64,000 nucleotides of DNA, taken from Phoebastria nigripes (lineage: Eukaryota; Chordata; Aves; Procellariiformes; Diomedeidae). The stretch is from the NCBI GenBank assembly GCA_035582835.1, contig JAYKAV010002766.1, forward strand, positions 1,878,754 through 1,942,753. Direction: 5' to 3'. Shown here one piece after another: positions 59,986-64,000 of this stretch. A program made the translations under genes and the position numbers. The notes under the pieces were generated by a model. It saw only the letters and a program-made list of their open reading frames with translations, was not told the DNA's origin and did no database searches. How positions within the stretch are numbered: the stretch's first letter is position 1; the number at the start of each line of letters is the position of its first letter.

Positions 59986-62334
59986 TCTGTTGCACTCAAC
60001 AAGTCAACAGGATCTTTGGATGCATGCAGACTGTGGTGGGGTGGGAGAGAAAGGAGTATTTATTCAGCCAGAGCAGCCTGCTGCTTTTTCTGGTTTCCAA
60101 ACATCCGTGCCACTGGGTACATATGAAACCCATGGTGCATTTATTGTCAGTAGGGATTTCCTGAGCAGCTTAAGTACTTAAGTCTCATTAAAATCTAGCA
60201 GGAGTTGGGCCTTGCCAATCTCATTTGTGTCTTTGAAAAAACGAACCTTACATTCTTTCTATTTAAGGAGCTTTTACTCCTACTCCTTGTCTGGATGGCC
60301 TGTGCTGAGCAGGCTGCAGCACCTAGGACTCCATGTACTACTTGCCTCTGCTGTTTCAAAGCTGCTCACAAGGTACAGCTGGGCTAATAAGTGATGCTTT
60401 AACCCATTATCTAGGAAGTATGGTGCATGGGCTGCATCAGTTAAGTGATTATCCCGGGAATGTATGGGGCAATAAATGTCTCCCTTGCTCATAACCGAGA
60501 AGCTAATGCAAAGAGATACTGCCGGGCTGCTCTGTTTCTGCTGGGCTCTNCTGCATTTAGATTGCAATTAGGTTGTATATTAAAAAAAAAGCACAGTTCA
60601 GCTGTGCTGTAATTCACTGAAGGTGAAATTTACCCCTGTTCAGCAGTGCAGACCAAGACCTGTGTATTGTTAAATTTTCCCCCTATTTTTTTTTCTTGGT
60701 CTTTGCAACACTAACACTCTCCTTTAGTCCATTTGGCCTCTAGTTGTCTCAAGGCACCTCAGAAACACCAGGTTTTTACTTCAGAGGTTGCATTTCAGCC
60801 AGACCTCTTGTGTTTGAAGGCAATGGAGTTTTGTGTTATTTATACTGCTGGAAGCATCTGGAAGAGCTGGATGCCTTGTGTAGTTGCTGTGCAGATAGAG
60901 GGTATGCCTGTACTGCACGGTTACCTTTTCTATCTGAATGTCCTGAACTGCATTCTAGACTTGATATGAAGTTGGCAAGTTCCTCGAACCCCAAGTGCTT
61001 GACTTTGAAATTAAATTCAGGTCTTACATACAGTGTGACTGGACTAGTCCCTAGATTTAAAGTTTGTCCTAGCTGGACAGCACCCTTTAAAATGCAGGTC
61101 ATCTTGCCTCCAACAGTGACCTCTCCTCTTTTAACTACTGAATTTTGAATTCACACTAGTCACATTTACAAGACTTTCTTCAAAGGCCCAGGGATGGGAA
61201 GCTGAATTTTTGTTCTGTTCTTTTGAAGTCTGAGTTTCTCATAAAATAATGTAGCGCCAGGAACTGGAAGCAAAAAATTAATGTGTATCATCAAACTTGG
61301 CATAGTCTGTTAGATTTGGGAAATATCTTATTTGATTTTTATCTATAGCAGTGATCACACTGCTGTGTCCTTAGAATCACACACATATCTGAGAGCTTTG
61401 CTTTACTTGACTTTGTGTGAGTAATGTACACTTGCAGGTTATTGTAAAAGGCAAAGCAAAAAACCCCAAAAATCTCTTGTAGTCTTTAAATCTCTCTTTT
61501 TAATGACTACTGTCCCAGGTGGGCAGTATGAGTATGTACCAAACCCAAGTCTGATGCAAACAGCTGTCTTAAGCATCCCTGGATGCTGGCCTTTTGCATA
61601 GCCACAGGTAGTCTGCCCTTGCTTTGGCATGTCAGTTCCTTCATCAGACCTGCCAAGCTCTCAGATGGATTCTTGCCCTGAAATCAAAAGGGAAATTTTA
61701 ATTATTATCTGATCATTTGGTATTCATAACTTTGAAATGATTGAACAATTATAGTGAGTCTGTGAAACCCACGAGCCAGTAATGAGGCTGCCATAAAGCC
61801 ATAACCGATCAGCTCTGATTAGGAGCTCTGATGTCTTTTCTTGTAGCACACGTGAGGGTCATCATTGGTAGCCCCAGTGCAGCCCAGGCAGGCACACTGC
61901 TTACGTGCTTGCAAACATAATTGGCTTAGGAAACCTAGCCCCTTCATTTGTGAGGTGGCTATTCATTAAAGAAAGGGAAGAAAAGGCTATGAGAAAGCTT
62001 ATTGTCATCTGTAAATAGCCAGTTCCTTCCAAAATTCATGTTCCAGCCTGGTGATTGAGAGAGAAGTTCATAAATGCTTTAAATGCATATGGCTAATGAC
62101 AGCTGAATGCTTTGCTCTTTTTCTTCTGGAAAAGGTTACTTCCCTGTTTGGCAGTAACCGTGGTTTTATTGGGGATGTGTTTGTGTGCACTTCTCTGTCT
62201 TCCCTCATCATTCATCTAGGCAGGCTGATCCTATGGCCAGGAACTGGCCTAGGTATTTTTGCTTGAAAATTGTTTCTTAGTACCTCCTCCAACCTTTCAC
62301 ACTGCTAGCTGTCTTCCTGGGCATGCTTGGGAGA
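59986..62334. other. Non-coding unique sequence, no gene recognised
   Basis: Two nested plus frames (60733-60969 and 60744-61148, the latter 134 codons) and an opposing 88-codon minus frame occur together with no recognisable product. An A run sits at 60581-60590. The AT-rich segment at 61.7-61.85 kb is listed separately. Confidence 0.5.
61680..61850. other. AT-rich segment, candidate conserved non-coding element
   Basis: TTTTAATTATTATCTGATCA (61695-61714), TATTCATAACTTTG and GAACAATTATAG (61744-61755, a SOX-type ACAAT core) are packed within 60 bases, followed by 'ccataaagccataaccg'. There are no long frames and no repeat. Candidate only. Confidence 0.22.
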
Positions 62335-62575
62335 GCACCAGCAAGAGGAAAAAGGTCACAGAGAAAAGATGGGATGTAAGAGAAAAGCAGAGTAAGCGAA
62401 GCAGAAAGGAAGAGATTTTGTTCTCTTGCACAAGGAAGAACATGTGCGAGCTGAGGTGGTAAAGGAGAGAGCTTGAAGCAGAGGAGCAGCATTGTATGAG
62501 AGAGGAAGACATGGACCAAGAAAGATTACAGGAGTAAGAGGGCGTGTGGGAGAGTGAAAGATGGAAGATAATGGA
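62335..62575 (+). repeat. Purine-rich (GA) strand-asymmetric tract
   Basis: Over about 240 bases the plus strand is dominated by A and G (blocks such as AGAGGAAAAAGG, AGCAGAAAGGAAGAG and GAGAGAGGAAGA), with few pyrimidines. It is not a clean microsatellite. Purine-rich tracts of this kind are common in vertebrate introns and intergenic DNA. The 80- and 71-codon minus frames rich in L/S/F across it are explained by the bias. Confidence 0.6.
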
Positions 62576-63589
62576 GGTTTTTCATGGTCAGTTCTGTGCT
62601 GCTTCTGACACTCAGCTGGAAGCGAAGGCTCTCCCTCCTAGACGTCTCATCTCTCACTTCAGTTCATCCCTAGGGTGGCACTGCCTTTCCTGCAAGGGGA
62701 TGGGAGATTGACCTTAAATGGGGAGAATGGGCCTCTGTGAGGAAATCTGCGTACATCAGACAGGCTTATTCTCAAATTGGGTGTTGCTGGAGAGCCCTTG
62801 TGGCTCACCTAGTGCCTTCTGCAAGGGCCTTCCTGAGACGTTGCATCCTTTCCTAGGGCCACTAGATTTGTGGACTATTCTGTGGCTAGAAGCCAGTGTG
62901 GGCACAGGAGGCTCGTAGCCTCCTCTCCCAAAGCCTCCAGTCAGCATCCTCTGTCTCTGCAGCGTGGACTATACTGAAATGGTTACTGCAGGGTCGCTCT
63001 GCAGGACCCTGGCACTTTCTCAGCCTTGCACTCCCTCCAATTAAAAACTGAAGCTCTGGGAGGAGAGATCAAGCAGCTAAACCAAAGAACTTTAAACAGA
63101 AACATTAAATAAAGTGTAATAGCCCTGTCCTACCCTGCTCTGGAATAGCCACTTTGGAGCAGGCTGGGAGAGCAAAAGGGCTGGCATGGGGTGCTGGGAA
63201 TGAGCTGATAGGAATTAATAAAGATTGTGATTACTTTCTGTGCTCTTTTAACCTGCCCTGAGCATAAGGACTCTCTAGTGCAAGTCAGAGGTTTTGCACC
63301 ACTGAGGTCAGGGGGACTCACTCTCTTCTTCCTAGTGTAGAGCAACAATGATCACTTTCCAAACGAGCACGGCTGATTTTCCTCCTACCCAGTCATTGTA
63401 ATTCTCTAGTACCACCGCTTGGGCTGTTTCTTCTCACTGGGGAAGGAGTTAAGATGAACTAAAATGAATTAAGGCCTCTTTAATTCTGAAGAGGAGGGTT
63501 TGTGTCATGGTCTAACACAGTTTAACTAATCTACTTTAAAATTAATTTGGTTTAATTTTCCTTAGGGTCCCCATGTGGATATACCCTTA
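62576..63589. other. Non-coding unique sequence left of the terminal repeats
   Basis: There are short opposing frames only (66 codons plus at 62718-62918, 63 minus at 62756-62947, 72 minus at 63130-63348). A pyrimidine tract with AG near 62950-62961 resembles an acceptor, but the frame that stays open after it is short and unrecognised. No gene is supported. Confidence 0.45.
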
Positions 63590-63813
63590 AATACCTAGAA
63601 TAAATAACAGGTAACTCGGTTGTAAATCACCAGAAGTAATTGTGTACCTACTTACCTATTGTAAATCAGCAGTAACTCCAGTGGGGCTGATTCTCTTCCT
63701 GTATACCTGGAATAAATGAAGAGTAACTTGCTGTAAGTCAATAAAGCTAATTTTCTTTCTACTTTCCTGGGATAAAACAAGAGCAAGTCCAGGGGTAAGG
63801 AGCTCAGCTGAGA
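63590..63813 (+). repeat. Degenerate tandem array, ~50-60 bp units, four copies
   Basis: Units begin near 63590, 63652, 63702 and 63762. Each carries a TACCTGGAATAAA-like start (TACCTAGAATAAA, TACCTATTGTAAA, TACCTGGAATAAA, TTCCTGGGATAAA), then a GAGTAACTC-like core. The first three also share a TGTAAATCA-like stretch. Unit length varies from about 50 to 62. The array ends a few bases before the recognisable CR1 sequence. The 'gtaactcc..tggggctgattctc' wording in unit 2 resembles a dispersed sauropsid repeat, so the array may be an expansion of one. Confidence 0.7.
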
Positions 63814-63824
63814 AAAATTCAAAC

Positions 63825-64000
63825 CAAGAAGGTACAACAAAAAGAGAGCCAAGGAGAATCTCCATCCTCTGTTGGATGCCGGGGGGAACGTTGTCACCGA
63901 GGNTGAGGAAAAGGCTGAGGTACTTAATGCCTTCTTTGCCTCAGTCTTCAATAGTCAGACCAGCCACCCTCAGGGTATTCAGCCCCCTGAGCTGGAAGAC
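63825..64000 (+). mobile_element. CR1 LINE, ORF2 fragment (endonuclease-RT linker), cut by window edge
   Basis: In the frame ending at 64000 the translation contains EKAEVLNAFFASVF followed by a QPPELED segment. This is the conserved linker between the endonuclease and reverse transcriptase domains of CR1 non-LTR retrotransposons, commonly annotated in birds as a jockey-like RNA-directed DNA polymerase. Established knowledge: CR1 is the dominant LINE of birds and copies itself by target-primed reverse transcription. Seen here: the frame is open from about 63838 to the edge, apart from one N at 63903. An in-frame TGA lies upstream near 63815, and no endonuclease sequence precedes it, so the copy is 5' truncated close to 63825. 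The clean reading frame suggests a fairly young copy. Whether the RT domain is intact cannot be judged, because it lies outside the window. Confidence 0.92.

Noticed and set aside
1..64000. CRISPR arrays, operons, ribosome binding sites, bacterial terminators
   Set aside because: The window is vertebrate nuclear DNA. No direct-repeat/spacer pattern and no prokaryotic gene organisation are present.

Overview
This window looks like a gene-poor stretch of a bird nuclear genome, either intergenic or deep intronic. The main evidence for a bird is two CR1 LINE fragments of recognisably avian type. One, at 52090-52179, carries the diagnostic CR1 3' end. The other begins near 63825, runs off the right edge, and encodes the linker between endonuclease and reverse transcriptase of CR1 ORF2. 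Strongly decayed MIR-type (CORE) SINEs and older CR1 debris are scattered through the rest, which also fits a sauropsid genome with few recent insertions. About forty isolated single-base Ns are spread across the window, as expected from ambiguous calls in an assembly rather than from gaps.

I found no protein-coding gene, tRNA, rRNA, known microRNA or CRISPR array that I could support. The longest open frame is 198 codons (9713-10309, minus). It and the other frames over 100 codons match no family I know, sit in no visible exon context, and are about the length expected by chance in 64 kb. Exons of a large gene or of a lncRNA could be hidden here, because short exons cannot be excluded by eye.

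Layout. 1-8.8 kb: unique sequence with a 27-base poly-T, SINE 3' ends near 3.4 and 4.6 kb, and two overlapping near-perfect palindromes at 4806-4841. 8.8-9.9 kb: a 28-base C run, a pure pyrimidine tract, a 14-bp-arm inverted repeat, and the most CpG-rich stretch of the window. 9.9-28.1 kb: unique sequence with SINE remnants near 15.5, 21.0 and 21.9 kb. 28.1-30.6 kb: an AT-rich stretch with no listed frame of 60 codons or more on either strand, the best candidate for conserved non-coding (enhancer-type) DNA. 30.6-42.8 kb: unique sequence with more SINE pieces, an old antisense CR1 at 36.3 kb and a head-to-head MIR pair at 38.4-38.8 kb. 42.85-43.34 kb: a ~165-bp tandem repeat whose last copy is inverted, the most unusual structure here. 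43.3-63.6 kb: unique sequence with MIR remnants at 45.3 and 59.9 kb, a short perfect hairpin at 46.48 kb, and the CR1 3' end at 52.1 kb. 63.6-64.0 kb: a degenerate ~55-60 bp tandem array abutting the CR1 ORF2 fragment.

No genes act together here in any way I can show. I found no convincing undescribed biological system; the repeat structures and the non-coding stretch at 28.1-30.6 kb most merit a second look.
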